DNA from: Bacteroidales bacterium
GTDB taxonomy: Bacteria > Bacteroidota > Bacteroidia > Bacteroidales > UBA12077
Reading direction: 5' to 3'
Length of the DNA: 64,000 nt
NCBI GenBank assembly: GCA_016342685.1
Contig: JAEINU010000005.1
Coordinates: 62,001 to 126,000, forward strand
The notes beneath the pieces were generated by a model, which was not told where the DNA came from, did not search any database, and was given only the letters and a program-made list of their open reading frames with translations. The translations under genes and the position numbers were made by a program. Positions 26,678-36,626 of this stretch are shown here, in pieces (position 1 is the stretch's first letter; every line of letters starts with the position of its first letter).

Positions 26678-27094
26678 ATGGATTCGATTGTATTAAAATC
26701 ACTGTCAGATTTAAATATTGTAGCCGATAAATTTCTGCATCTCATGAAAGGCAAAAAAGTATTTGCCTTTTTTGGACCAATGGGAGTTGGTAAAACAACT
26801 TTTATTAAGGCTTTGTGCAACGAACTAGGAGTTATTGAAATTGTAACAAGTCCTACATTTGCTCTAATTAATGAATACCAAACCGGATCGAATGAAATAA
26901 TTTATCATTTTGATTTTTATAGAATAGAAAAGATTGAAGAAGTATTTGATTTTGGATATGAAGATTATTTTTATTCTGGGAATTACTGTTTTATAGAATG
27001 GCCGGAAAAAGTGGCTGAATTGCTTCCTGAAGAAGTTGTTTACGTTAATATCGTCGAAAATTCTGATGGAAGTAGAACAATTAATATACATTGA
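26678..27094 (+). CDS. tsaE: tRNA t6A synthesis ATPase TsaE
   Basis: A 138-residue ATPase that acts with TsaB, TsaC and TsaD to make N6-threonylcarbamoyladenosine at tRNA position 37. The Walker A is GPMGVGKTTFIKALC. The family segments TSPTFALINEYQ, HFDFYRI and CFIEWPEKVAELLP follow. The length is normal. It lies 22 bases after porX and is probably cotranscribed; there is no obvious functional link. Confidence 0.95.
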   Translation: MDSIVLKSLSDLNIVADKFLHLMKGKKVFAFFGPMGVGKTTFIKALCNELGVIEIVTSPTFALINEYQTGSNEIIYHFDFYRIEKIEEVFDFGYEDYFYSGNYCFIEWPEKVAELLPEEVVYVNIVENSDGSRTINIH

Positions 27095-27192
27095 TATTTC
27101 AGGAATATCAATCCTAAATACTTGAAATAATGAAGTATTTATCTTATTTTGTCGAACTACGGTAGTTTAATTTTATTCCTTACAAAATTATT

Positions 27193-28413
27193 ATGACTGA
27201 CAAGAAAGAAAAGACCGGTTATGCTTTTGGAAACACTGGGTTTTTGCCACAGGAAGAGATGTTGGAAATTGGTAAAAAGAAAAAGAAGTTAATAATCGGG
27301 ATTCCCAAAGAAAACATAAAGAAAGAAAGTCGGGTTGGTCTAACTCCTGAAGCTGTGGAGATTTTGGTTAATGCAGGTCACGAAATAATAATTGAAAAAG
27401 GAGCTGGATTAGCTGCAAATTATACCGATAATGATTATAGTGAATGTGGTGGCCAGATTGTTGATACCAAACCCGAAGTATTTAAAAGTGATATAATTTT
27501 AAAAATTGCTCCTCCTACAATAGAAGAAATAGAATTATTCAAACAAAACCAGATTCTTTTTTCATCGCTACATTTTCCTTCTCAAACAGAAGAGTTCGTT
27601 CGGAAATTAATGAAAAAGAAGATAACAGCTATTTCATTTGAAGGATTAAAAGATGAAGATGGTTGTTATCCGGTTATTCGTTCTATGAGTGAAATTTCCG
27701 GAACTTCATCGATATTAATTGCAGCAGAATATCTTAGTAATGTAAATAGCGGGAAAGGAGTTTTACTTGGAGGAATTACAGGAATAACCCCTACCGAAGT
27801 AGTTATTTTGGGTGCAGGAACAGCCGCTGAATATGCAGCACGTGCTGCAATTGGATTGGGAGCATTTATAAAAGTATTTGATTTTTCGATCTCCAAATTG
27901 AAAAGATTACAGTCGAATTTATCAAGTCGATTATTTACTTCTGTATTTCATCCTCGGGTATTGGAAAAGCACTTAAAGTCGGCCGATGTTGTAATCGGAG
28001 CTGTTTATTTAGACGATAAAGGACCTCAATTTTTAATTACCGAAGAAATGGTAAAGGGAATGAAAAAGGGTGCTGTTATTGTCGATTTAAGTATCGATCA
28101 AGGAGGATGTATTGAAACTTCGGTATGCAGAAGCCATGCAAGTCCTGTTTATACAAAGTACGATGTGATTCATTATAGTGTACCTAATATAGCTTCTAGA
28201 GTTGCCAGAACGGCATCAATTGCTATTAGTAATGTATTTAATCCTTTACTTCTTAGTATTGCAGATTCTGGTGGAGTGCAAAAACAACTTAAAGACGATG
28301 CAGGCTTACGACACGGAGTATATATTTATAATGGGATTCTTACAAGCGATCGAATAGGTAATTATTTTGGAATTCCATCGAAAGATATTGAGTTGTTAAT
28401 GGCAGTCTTTTAA
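27193..28413 (+). CDS. ald: Alanine dehydrogenase
   Basis: A 406-residue NAD-dependent alanine dehydrogenase (alanine to pyruvate and ammonia) of the AlaDH/PNT family. The N-terminal domain has IGIPKENIKKESRVGLTPEAV with the conserved Arg and Lys. The Rossmann segment is VVILGAGTAAEYAARAA. Later segments include IVDLSIDQGGCIE and YSVPNIASRVARTAS. An N-terminal extension of about 35 residues (TGYAFGNTGFLPQEEML), common in Bacteroidota homologues as I recall them, precedes the core. The gene is 98 bases downstream of tsaE and convergent with the large outer-membrane protein, with no spacer between stops. Confidence 0.92.
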   Translation: MTDKKEKTGYAFGNTGFLPQEEMLEIGKKKKKLIIGIPKENIKKESRVGLTPEAVEILVNAGHEIIIEKGAGLAANYTDNDYSECGGQIVDTKPEVFKSDIILKIAPPTIEEIELFKQNQILFSSLHFPSQTEEFVRKLMKKKITAISFEGLKDEDGCYPVIRSMSEISGTSSILIAAEYLSNVNSGKGVLLGGITGITPTEVVILGAGTAAEYAARAAIGLGAFIKVFDFSISKLKRLQSNLSSRLFTSVFHPRVLEKHLKSADVVIGAVYLDDKGPQFLITEEMVKGMKKGAVIVDLSIDQGGCIETSVCRSHASPVYTKYDVIHYSVPNIASRVARTASIAISNVFNPLLLSIADSGGVQKQLKDDAGLRHGVYIYNGILTSDRIGNYFGIPSKDIELLMAVF

Positions 28414-31400
28414 TTAGAAGAAAGCCCTTAACTGCATATTTCCGGTATGTATAACAGAAGTTTTTTCCGAAACACGACCATTGTATACGATATTTAATTC
28501 TAGGTTTTTCGCTAATTTTCGTTGAAATCTTAAACTCCAAGTTCCATTATTTCCGGGCTTTAAACCTTCTAGCATTTCATACGCGATAGAAGAGTTTTGA
28601 TCCGAATTGTAATCGATAATTAAGAAGTTTCCTTGCAAAATAATACTTCCTTTTTTAGTAGCCGAATAATTAATCTCAGCGCCAAAATCATGTATTAAAG
28701 ACCTTTCTGTTGATAAGGCATTTTCTTTATCTTTGCTTTTATAATCAAGTTTAATTCTTGTTTGAAAACCAGGTTGGTATAAGATTGCTATTTCGTTAAA
28801 CACATTATTGATGCTATAATTTTTTGTGCTAAAAAATTCCGATTCATAATTCTTTTCTCCAATTTCTACACTGTATTTTAATGTAAAATCAGAATGAAAT
28901 TTCCATCTGCTTATTAATATGTTTGATACAACACTTCTGTAATCTATGCCATTTGATAATAGTAATTTGCTAATGTTGTTTTCATATATGTAATCGACTC
29001 CAATTTTAGAGTTTGTTTTATTAAACGAAAAGGTGTTTCTAATATTCTGGTTTAAATTTATTATTGAGCTATCGGCTGCTTTATAAAAGGGATTAAAGCT
29101 ATTAAGATCGTCGTTCGTTGTTTTCTGATTAATTGCATAAGCCAAATTGTTAGAAAATCGAGACGTAAACTTCCTAATTCCGCTCTTTGATTTCCATATA
29201 GAGTATGGATTAACATTCAATGCTTGGCTAAATTCACTTTTGTTTATTTTGATATATTCGTTTCCAGGAGTATAAATTCTTATGTAATTAGCTTGATCCT
29301 GAAATTGGGCATTCTCAAATTCGTCTAATTCTGCAATTCCATTATTGTTGTAATCAGACCACGAATATACACCTTGCCCGCTAGTGACTTTTAAGTATGA
29401 AAATTCACGTTTTGGTTCAAGTCCCGATCCAGCCTCATAAAAACTCGAAGAAGTAATTGTACCTTTAAATAATTTGAAAGTATAATTTAATCTGCCGGTA
29501 AGAGAGTTTTCTTCGTTTTCTTGAATAATAGTTGTGTCTTTAATATTTAATTTTCTATAGTTTACAACTGCTTTTAAAATACTCGATGGATTTTTTTGTA
29601 AACCAAACCCTATGTTAAAATCCTCTGCTTGTGAGGTCTTATTAAGTTTGTTTTTCGAAACTAAATAATCGTCCCTTAAGGTGTAGCTTGCTGAAAAAGT
29701 GTTGACTGTTGAGTCGGAATTTTCGATATAGGCACGATAAGAGTTGAACTTAAAAGAGTTTAACTGAAGACTGTCGCTCGTGTTATTTATTAATTGATTT
29801 TTTTCCAATTCATTCTCAAATCCTAATCTAAATGTTTTAAAGGATTTGTTAAGATTTATTAAATATCTTATAAATTGAGTGTTATCAATATTTGATTCGG
29901 TACTTAATAAACTTGTGTTAATTATTAGCTCATATCCTTGTTTTTTAAATGAGTTATTAAAGATGTTTTTATAACCAGTATAATCGGAGCTGCTTTTTAA
30001 AAAATCAAAACCATATTGGGATCTAATAGTTCTCTTATATCTATAATTTAATTCTATTTGGCCGAAGTGTTCGTCTGATATAAAGGGAGATTGTATATTC
30101 CAATCTCGTTCAAATTCAATAGACCTGAACCGTTCTATTGCCTCGAAATCTTTGTTAATTAATTGATAAGCTAGTTTTGTTTTTAAAGAATTTTTTAGAG
30201 TATCCGATTTTAATATAGCATTATTTAATTCAACTTTAAGAGCATAGCCGGTATTATCTGAGGCATCTTTATCCGAGAAAGTATTTATATCATAATTACT
30301 TAGAGCTATTTCAAAATATGTTTTTGTAGATTCATTTACATTGATCTCTCCCCCTAGGCTGACCATTTGCTGTTTTTTAGGCGAAATAAGTAATCGAACA
30401 GGCTCGTAATTTCCTTGAGGGATATTATTTATTGGGGCAATCCACTCATAAACTTTTCCATTCGCCGAATTCTGAATTTGAATATAATTACCCTTGTTAT
30501 CTCCAGTTAAACTAAACCCTATTTGATAATAAGCCTTTTCGGGATTTGTTGAATATTTGTATATAGTGTAAGTGCCAGAACTTATAGTTGTGTCTGTCTT
30601 CTCATATAAAACATAATCCGTCTGGAATTCAACACTGTCTACATTCGGAGTTAAAGCATTGTTTATATTGTCTCCTAATTCAGAAAGAAGTTGTTTTTGA
30701 TCTTCAGATAAATCCTGATTTACAGGTTGATTTTTGCTGTCTTGCTCAGAGTAAATATTTAACCAAATGCGACCTTTTTTTGTCTTAATTTCATTTGTGT
30801 TGTAAATAAAAAAACGAGAGTAACTTTTCTCAGAGTATTCAAATTCAATTGATATACGCGAGTCTTTCGTAATAGGTTTATTTGCAGTAAAAGTTACCTC
30901 ACCAGTATTGTAATTAATTGTGTAATCATTCTCTTTTCCTCTAATTAATGATTTTCCGTTAATGTAAATTTTTTCGGAGCCCGAAAGAATAATAATAAAT
31001 TGTTCGTTTTCACATCCTGTTAATTTATAAGGACCTTGATTTCCCTCTTGTCCCTGAAAAGTTTTACGGCAATATTTCCCTTTTGAGATTGCTCCACTAA
31101 TTGTTGTTTCAAGCTTTGTGCTTTTTTTACTTGAGATATGTGTATTAAGATTTAGTAAGGCTCCTTGCCCTTTCTTATTTACATTCATATAATAACCTAC
31201 AGGTTTGTAAATTTCAAAATCACCAGCTATTAATTTGGTGTTTTCATTGTATAGTTGAATAAATACCTTGTCAAAATCCTGAATTTGTTGGGAATTTCCT
31301 TCTGGTTGAATAGGAATATTTTCGTCAGATATTGCTGCAAGAATACTTACGTTATTGTTAAGTTTTCCAGAAATTTGCAAATTGAGATTAGAGCTAATAG

Positions 31401-31860
31401 TTGCATCTTGATTGTTTCCAATTGTTATTCCTCTTGATATGCTTCCACTTTTATCCAATAAATTATCGTTAAGAAAGTTATTGGCAGAATTTATTTTTGT
31501 TCTGTTTGGATAAGCTAAAATAGGTCCAGAAATAATTGTTTCTTCTGTTTTTCGATTGTACAATCTTTGCGAAAAGTTAATAGGAAAAACCCGATAACTA
31601 ATTTTTAGATTGTTGGTTAGCTTTAATAATGAGTCTGTTATTGTAATTTCAGATGTTGAATAGTTTATTTTGTAAAAGGAATTAGATATCAAATTGTTAT
31701 TGCTAAATACGAACTCTGAACCAGGAATAATTGAAAGTGAATCTATCTGGAAATTTCTAGATAAAGGGGTAATAGTCTTACTTCGAAGATTGCTTAAGTT
31801 CTGCGACCTTCCAGAGAGAGCAATAATTAAAAACAATATGAGCAGTAATCTTTTTCGCAA
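28414..31860 (-). CDS. Large outer-membrane beta-barrel protein, SprA-like
   Basis: An 1148-residue secreted protein whose function I do not recognise. The signal peptide ends near residue 19 (LSGRSQ-NLSNL). The remainder is rich in alternating beta patterns and ends in LRAFF, as outer-membrane barrels do. Two features resemble SprA elsewhere in this window: an early block (SISRGITIGNNQDATISSNL) and a beta unit of the form DYTINYNTGEVTF, matched in SprA by YTVDYNLGRVKI. Near residue 850 a DYNNNGIAELDEFE loop looks like a calcium-binding EF loop. The pair Cys264/Cys280 could form a disulfide. The start codon is TTG. It may be a smaller SprA-family translocon or surface protein. It has no linked partner. 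Confidence 0.7.
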   Translation of the reverse strand: MRKRLLLILFLIIALSGRSQNLSNLRSKTITPLSRNFQIDSLSIIPGSEFVFSNNNLISNSFYKINYSTSEITITDSLLKLTNNLKISYRVFPINFSQRLYNRKTEETIISGPILAYPNRTKINSANNFLNDNLLDKSGSISRGITIGNNQDATISSNLNLQISGKLNNNVSILAAISDENIPIQPEGNSQQIQDFDKVFIQLYNENTKLIAGDFEIYKPVGYYMNVNKKGQGALLNLNTHISSKKSTKLETTISGAISKGKYCRKTFQGQEGNQGPYKLTGCENEQFIIILSGSEKIYINGKSLIRGKENDYTINYNTGEVTFTANKPITKDSRISIEFEYSEKSYSRFFIYNTNEIKTKKGRIWLNIYSEQDSKNQPVNQDLSEDQKQLLSELGDNINNALTPNVDSVEFQTDYVLYEKTDTTISSGTYTIYKYSTNPEKAYYQIGFSLTGDNKGNYIQIQNSANGKVYEWIAPINNIPQGNYEPVRLLISPKKQQMVSLGGEINVNESTKTYFEIALSNYDINTFSDKDASDNTGYALKVELNNAILKSDTLKNSLKTKLAYQLINKDFEAIERFRSIEFERDWNIQSPFISDEHFGQIELNYRYKRTIRSQYGFDFLKSSSDYTGYKNIFNNSFKKQGYELIINTSLLSTESNIDNTQFIRYLINLNKSFKTFRLGFENELEKNQLINNTSDSLQLNSFKFNSYRAYIENSDSTVNTFSASYTLRDDYLVSKNKLNKTSQAEDFNIGFGLQKNPSSILKAVVNYRKLNIKDTTIIQENEENSLTGRLNYTFKLFKGTITSSSFYEAGSGLEPKREFSYLKVTSGQGVYSWSDYNNNGIAELDEFENAQFQDQANYIRIYTPGNEYIKINKSEFSQALNVNPYSIWKSKSGIRKFTSRFSNNLAYAINQKTTNDDLNSFNPFYKAADSSIINLNQNIRNTFSFNKTNSKIGVDYIYENNISKLLLSNGIDYRSVVSNILISRWKFHSDFTLKYSVEIGEKNYESEFFSTKNYSINNVFNEIAILYQPGFQTRIKLDYKSKDKENALSTERSLIHDFGAEINYSATKKGSIILQGNFLIIDYNSDQNSSIAYEMLEGLKPGNNGTWSLRFQRKLAKNLELNIVYNGRVSEKTSVIHTGNMQLRAFF

Positions 31861-32241
31861 ACTAACAGGTTATAAAATCAATTAAAGAACGGAAATAAAA
31901 TTTAAATGTTGAAAAACTATTGTAGATTTTTATAAAAACAAGAAAGGCCTTCAAATACGAAGACCTTTGGGTTTAAATTTTAGGGTTAGGGTATCAAGAA
32001 ATTTTCATTAATTGACGCCTAAAAATATAAAAAATCTTTAATAAACAAGATTTATGAACAGAAAACTTGAAATGAAAAGGCTGCTTTGTAAGCAAATTGT
32101 TATACATCGATCTTTTTGTATTGGTTGTAAGTGTCACTATTACAGAGAATAATAGTTTTTGTAAAATATTTATATGTAATTCTTATAAATATTAAATTTA
32201 AGTCTGTTATTTTTGCTAGATAGTTCCAATATTCAACAATT
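31861..32241. other. Divergent intergenic region upstream of the OMP and waaA
   Basis: The region holds a near-perfect hairpin (31943-31968, AAAGGCCTTC/GAAGACCTTT, one mismatch). On the minus strand it is followed by CTTGTTTTTAT and could terminate a leftward transcript or act in the leader. It also holds the waaA promoter box. A 33-codon rightward frame at 32054-32155 has no support. No RNA gene is recognised. Confidence 0.45.
32208..32215 (+). promoter_or_regulatory. TAnnTTTG promoter box of waaA
   Basis: TATTTTTG followed by C lies 27 bases ahead of the waaA ATG, a typical short leader for this phylum. Confidence 0.55.
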
Positions 32242-33483
32242 ATGAAGGTTTTTTACATTTTAGGAATTAAATGTTTTTATTTATTAATGCTTATTGCTTC
32301 CTTATTTAATGCAAAAGCAAAATTATGGATCTCAGGTCGAAAAAATCTTCTAAAGGAATTAGGGAAAGAAATTTCTTCATCGGATAAAATTGCTTGGTTT
32401 CATTGTGCATCTTTGGGAGAATTTGAGCAGGGTAGACCAGTTATTGAAGCTTTTAGAGAACAATACAAAGACTATAAAATCTTACTAACTTTTTTTTCTC
32501 CTTCAGGTTATGAGATAAGAAAAAATTATGATAAAGCCGATTATGTTTATTATCTACCAATAGATACAACTAAAAATGCAAAGCAATTCATGGACATTGT
32601 TAATCCTGTAGTTGTGTTTTTTGTCAAGTATGAATTTTGGCAGTGTTTTATAGGGGAAATAGGAAAACGGAAAATTCCTCTTTATTTGGTTTCTGGAATC
32701 TTTAGAAAGGATCATCGTTTTTTTAAGTGGTATGGTGGTAGAGCCCGAAAAATACTTAAAAACTTCACACATTTTTTTGTTCAAAACTCAGAATCTAAAA
32801 GCCTGTTAAGCTCAATTAATTTAGAAAATGTTGTTGTTGCTGGGGACACTCGATTCGATCGGGTAAAGACTATATCTGAGGCGGCAAAGAATTTGCCACT
32901 AATTGAAAGGTTTAAGAATGGGAAAACTACATTGGTGGCTGGTAGTACATGGAAACCAGACGAGGAAATCATTGTTAAATATTTAAACAGCACGAATTAC
33001 GATTTCAAATTGATAATTGCGCCGCATGAGATTCATAAAGAAAATATAGATCGAATAGAAAGACTATTTAATCAGATTTCCGTTTTGAAATATTCGGAAG
33101 CTAACGAATCTAATATTCAGGAGCAAAATATATTGTTAATTGATAACATTGGGCTTTTATCATCTTTATACAGATTTGCTGATGTTGCGTATATTGGAGG
33201 TGGTTTTGGAAAGGGAATTCACAATACCCTAGAAGCTGCAACCTTTGGTTTGCCTGTGATATTTGGTCCTAATTATGAGAAATTTCAGGAAGCTGTAGAC
33301 TTAAAAAAATTAGGAGGTGCTTTTTCAATCTCTAATCAAAACGATCTAAATATAGTATTAGACAATTTGCTCGAAAATGAGCAAAGCATTTCTAACGCAG
33401 GAATTGTATCTGCTAAATACGTTAACGATAAAAAAGGTGCTACTTCAGAAATAATAAAACTCATCAATACACGATTGTTCTAA
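32242..33483 (+). CDS. waaA: 3-deoxy-D-manno-octulosonic acid (Kdo) transferase
   Basis: A 413-residue inner-membrane-associated glycosyltransferase (GT30) that adds Kdo to lipid A. The N-terminal membrane anchor is residues 4-24. The acceptor-side motifs are WFHCASLGEFEQGRPVIE and LTFFSPSGYE. The donor side has VAGSTWKPDEE, IIAPHEIHKENI, DVAYIGGGFGKGIHNTLEAA and GLPVIFGPNYEKFQEA. The length is near normal. It implies a Kdo-containing lipopolysaccharide and a Gram-negative envelope. It is monocistronic with its own promoter box. Confidence 0.95.
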   Translation: MKVFYILGIKCFYLLMLIASLFNAKAKLWISGRKNLLKELGKEISSSDKIAWFHCASLGEFEQGRPVIEAFREQYKDYKILLTFFSPSGYEIRKNYDKADYVYYLPIDTTKNAKQFMDIVNPVVVFFVKYEFWQCFIGEIGKRKIPLYLVSGIFRKDHRFFKWYGGRARKILKNFTHFFVQNSESKSLLSSINLENVVVAGDTRFDRVKTISEAAKNLPLIERFKNGKTTLVAGSTWKPDEEIIVKYLNSTNYDFKLIIAPHEIHKENIDRIERLFNQISVLKYSEANESNIQEQNILLIDNIGLLSSLYRFADVAYIGGGFGKGIHNTLEAATFGLPVIFGPNYEKFQEAVDLKKLGGAFSISNQNDLNIVLDNLLENEQSISNAGIVSAKYVNDKKGATSEIIKLINTRLF

Positions 33484-34058
33484 AAGCTTGTTTTCTATCG
33501 GTTCGTCGAGTTTCTTTTTGATAATTCCTCTTAGGAATATGAATGTGGAGTAGGTGATTCTTTTGTTATTGCTTTCAATGGAAATGAAAAAATGGATGTT
33601 TTAGTTGCAAAAAGAATACTGAGAAAAATAAATACCGACAATATTAATCTTACTTTAAGCAGATCAAATTGACTTCAATTTTTTATTAAAAAATTCTATA
33701 TTCTTATAATTAGAAAGAGGGAAAAAGAGTGTGAAATTGAAACCTCAATGTATTTCGCATAAAATTATAGCAACTTCATTTATCATTATAAATGTCAATA
33801 TTGACCTTAATTGTCGCTCAAGGTTACGTTTTTTTATTTCAAGTTATTAACAATTGTTAAAAAGTGTTAAATTGGGCTTTTGTAATATATGAGTATTTAA
33901 CAAATAGAGGGTTTTTGAATATAAGGAGATATGTTAATATGTTTATAATGTAAGCTTAACCATAAATTAATATTTTCAATATATTTGGTATTCTAAGAAC
34001 ATTTAAATTTGAGTTATTTTAAATAAACTAAATATTACCCAAACCTTAAAACAAATCT
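33484..34058. other. Long leader and intergenic region before the TonB receptor
   Basis: These 575 bases hold a TATATTTG box at 33980-33987 and a possible gene remnant at 33535-33672. The remnant is open from a TAG to a TGA and encodes about 45 residues beginning EYECGVGDSFVIAFNGNE, with its first in-frame ATG at 33592. It has no recognisable family. The rest is AT-rich and I see no riboswitch fold. Confidence 0.35.
33980..33987 (+). promoter_or_regulatory. TAnnTTTG promoter box of the TonB receptor operon
   Basis: TATATTTG lies 71 bases ahead of the receptor ATG. No matching -33 TTTG is seen at the normal spacing, which would fit activator-dependent expression. Confidence 0.5.
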
Positions 34059-36605
34059 ATGATGAAAATCTTAAAAAGTAAAATTTTAATTTTGGCATTG
34101 ATGCTAGTATCATTTGCATCATTTAGTCAAACAAATGTAAAGGGAATCCTCGTTGATTCTCAAAATGGGGAGGTGCTAATTGGAGCAACAGTTGTTGTTG
34201 AAGGAACATCTATTGGAACTGCGACTGCTTTAGACGGTAGTTTTAGCATTACAGTTCCATCAGGTAAGCAAAAACTTATTCTTAGTTATATAGGATATGT
34301 GGAGTTCACTAAAGAAATAACCTCAATTCAGGGAGAGGAAATGGACCTTGGAAAAATAGTGCTCGAACCTAGTTCAATAGGATTAGAGGAAGTGAGAGTG
34401 GTTTCTTCTTTTGCAAGGGATAGAGAAACTCCTGTAGCTGTATCTACAATCAAGCCTCATACTATTCAGGAAAAATTGGGAACTCAAGAATATCCTGAGA
34501 TATTGAAGTCTACACCAAGTGTTTATGTAACAAAGCAAGGTGGTGGTTATGGCGATAGTAGAATAAATCTTCGTGGATTTGATTCTAATAATATTGGTGT
34601 TCTTATTAATGGAGTTCCAGTTAATGGTCAAGAAAATGGAAAAGTTTATTGGTCTAATTGGGCTGGTCTATCTGACGTAACCCAAACCATGCAGGTTCAG
34701 CGTGGATTAGGAGCTTCTAAGCTTGCTATTTCTTCAGTTGGTGGAACAATTAATATCTTAACAAAAACCACAGATGTAAAAAAAGGTGGAAATGTTTTTT
34801 ATGGTATCGGGAATGATGGTTACCAAAAGCAATCATTTATGTTATCTACTGGATTGCTCGATAATGGTTGGGCAATAACAATGTCGGGAGCTCATACTTA
34901 TGGTGATGGATATGCTACAGCAACCAATTTCGACGGATGGTCTTATTTCTTAAATGTATCAAAAAGAATTAACGATAATCAGAGCATTTCATTTACTGCA
35001 TTTGGTGCACCGCAATGGCATAATCAAAGAAGTAGTTGGCATTATATTGAAGACTACAGAAATAGTGAAGATGGTATAAAATTTAACTCTGATTATGGTA
35101 TTAGAAATGGTGAAATTTTTAATACTGCTTATGCATATAACTATTATCACAAACCTCAAATATCTCTAAATCATTTTTGGAATATTAATGAGAAAACAAG
35201 TCTTTCTACAGCTGCTTATGCTTCGCTTGCAAAAGGAGGAGGTAGAAGAACTCATGGTAATTCAGGTTTAGTAACAATGGAGTATGGAACAGGAAGACCT
35301 GGTGACGAAACTCTTTTAACTGCTGAAGGATTAATTGATTGGGACGCCGCAGAAGAATTAAATGCAGCAGCTCTTAACGGATCTGAAGTAGTTATCGCAA
35401 ATGGTATCAATGAGCACGACTGGTATGGTATTCTTTCTACTTTAAATACTGAGTTGTTCGGTGTTGAGATAACAGGTGGACTTGACGGAAGATGGTATAG
35501 AGGTTATCACGCTTATGAAATAGATGATTTGCTTGGAGGAGCATATTACTTAAATTCTAGTGATAAAAACAGAGACCCTAATGAGCTTTTAAGTAAAGGA
35601 GATTATATAAATTATCATTATTATAGCGACTTGGCATGGTTAGGTCTTTTCCTTCAGGGAGAATATAAAACAGACAAATATTCAGCATTTGTTTCAGGAT
35701 CATTATCTGATCAAATGTATAGAAGAACTGATTTGTTCCTATTGCCTGAAGATCAGCAAACAGATTGGGAGAGTTTTATTGATTGGGCTGCAAAAGGTGG
35801 TGCAAACTATAATATTAATGAAAATCACAATGTATTTGTAAACGGAGGTTATTTTACAAGAGCTCCTTATTTTGAGTTTGTTTTTCCAGATAGAAAAAAT
35901 GATTTTAACGAGGATGTAAAACATGAAAGAGTATTATCTACTGAATTAGGTTATGGTTATAGGACATCATGGATTAAAGCTGATTTAACCTTATACCGAA
36001 CAGTATGGTTAGATAAAGCTTTAACAAGATCGCTTGGTGGTGGTGATATTGCTAATCTTTCAGGAATGGATGCAACTCACATGGGTATTGAATTTACTGC
36101 TACAATTAAACCAATCGAGAAACTGGATATTAGAATAATGGGATCTATGGGTGACTGGCGATGGAATAGTTCAGTGAATACATCTGTAATTAATGATTTG
36201 GGTGAAGTAAACCAAATTACTATTAATCTAGAGGATGTACACGTTGGGAATTCCGCTCAAACAACTGCAGCTTTGGGAATAGATTATGAAGTATTACCGA
36301 AATTCAAAATAGGTTTTGATTATAATTATTTTGACAATCTATTCGCTAATTTTGATATTGAGGCAAAAGAAGAAAGCGCTGATTCATGGAAAATGCCATC
36401 ATATCAGTTAATTGATTTTAGTGCACGTTATAATTTCAAAATTGGTACTTTAAATACAACTCTAATTGGTAATATCAATAATATATTAGATACTGAATAT
36501 ATTGCTGATGCTAAAGACGATGGTACTTTTCATAATGCTGAAAATGCTTTAGTATATTATGGTTTCGGACGTACAATGTCTTTAAGCTTAAAGGTTAATT
36601 TTTAG
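34059..36605 (+). CDS. TonB-dependent receptor with CarboxypepD_reg-like domain
   Basis: An 848-residue outer-membrane active transporter. The signal peptide ends at FASFSQ (about residue 24). A carboxypeptidase-regulatory-like beta domain follows (NVKGILVDSQNGEVLIGATV to about residue 105), then a plug domain (REVRVVSS-type entry, GGYGDSRINLRGFDSNNIGVLINGVPVNG) and a 22-strand-type barrel ending in SLSLKVNF. The size (848) is smaller than SusC proteins (about 1000), and its partner is not SusD, so the substrate is unlikely to be a standard glycan; it is unknown. The ATG at 34059 is followed by a second ATG; either may be used. The lipoprotein gene begins 21 bases later. Confidence 0.92.
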   Translation: MMKILKSKILILALMLVSFASFSQTNVKGILVDSQNGEVLIGATVVVEGTSIGTATALDGSFSITVPSGKQKLILSYIGYVEFTKEITSIQGEEMDLGKIVLEPSSIGLEEVRVVSSFARDRETPVAVSTIKPHTIQEKLGTQEYPEILKSTPSVYVTKQGGGYGDSRINLRGFDSNNIGVLINGVPVNGQENGKVYWSNWAGLSDVTQTMQVQRGLGASKLAISSVGGTINILTKTTDVKKGGNVFYGIGNDGYQKQSFMLSTGLLDNGWAITMSGAHTYGDGYATATNFDGWSYFLNVSKRINDNQSISFTAFGAPQWHNQRSSWHYIEDYRNSEDGIKFNSDYGIRNGEIFNTAYAYNYYHKPQISLNHFWNINEKTSLSTAAYASLAKGGGRRTHGNSGLVTMEYGTGRPGDETLLTAEGLIDWDAAEELNAAALNGSEVVIANGINEHDWYGILSTLNTELFGVEITGGLDGRWYRGYHAYEIDDLLGGAYYLNSSDKNRDPNELLSKGDYINYHYYSDLAWLGLFLQGEYKTDKYSAFVSGSLSDQMYRRTDLFLLPEDQQTDWESFIDWAAKGGANYNINENHNVFVNGGYFTRAPYFEFVFPDRKNDFNEDVKHERVLSTELGYGYRTSWIKADLTLYRTVWLDKALTRSLGGGDIANLSGMDATHMGIEFTATIKPIEKLDIRIMGSMGDWRWNSSVNTSVINDLGEVNQITINLEDVHVGNSAQTTAALGIDYEVLPKFKIGFDYNYFDNLFANFDIEAKEESADSWKMPSYQLIDFSARYNFKIGTLNTTLIGNINNILDTEYIADAKDDGTFHNAENALVYYGFGRTMSLSLKVNF

Positions 36606-36626
36606 CAACTTATAAATAATAATATT

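Noticed and set aside
31978-31992. TTAGGGTTAGGG telomere-like repeat
   Set aside because: Only two units in AT-rich intergenic DNA; chance.
32054-32155. 33-codon frame with three cysteines upstream of waaA
   Set aside because: No ribosome site, no homology, and it lies upstream of the waaA promoter box. Probably chance.
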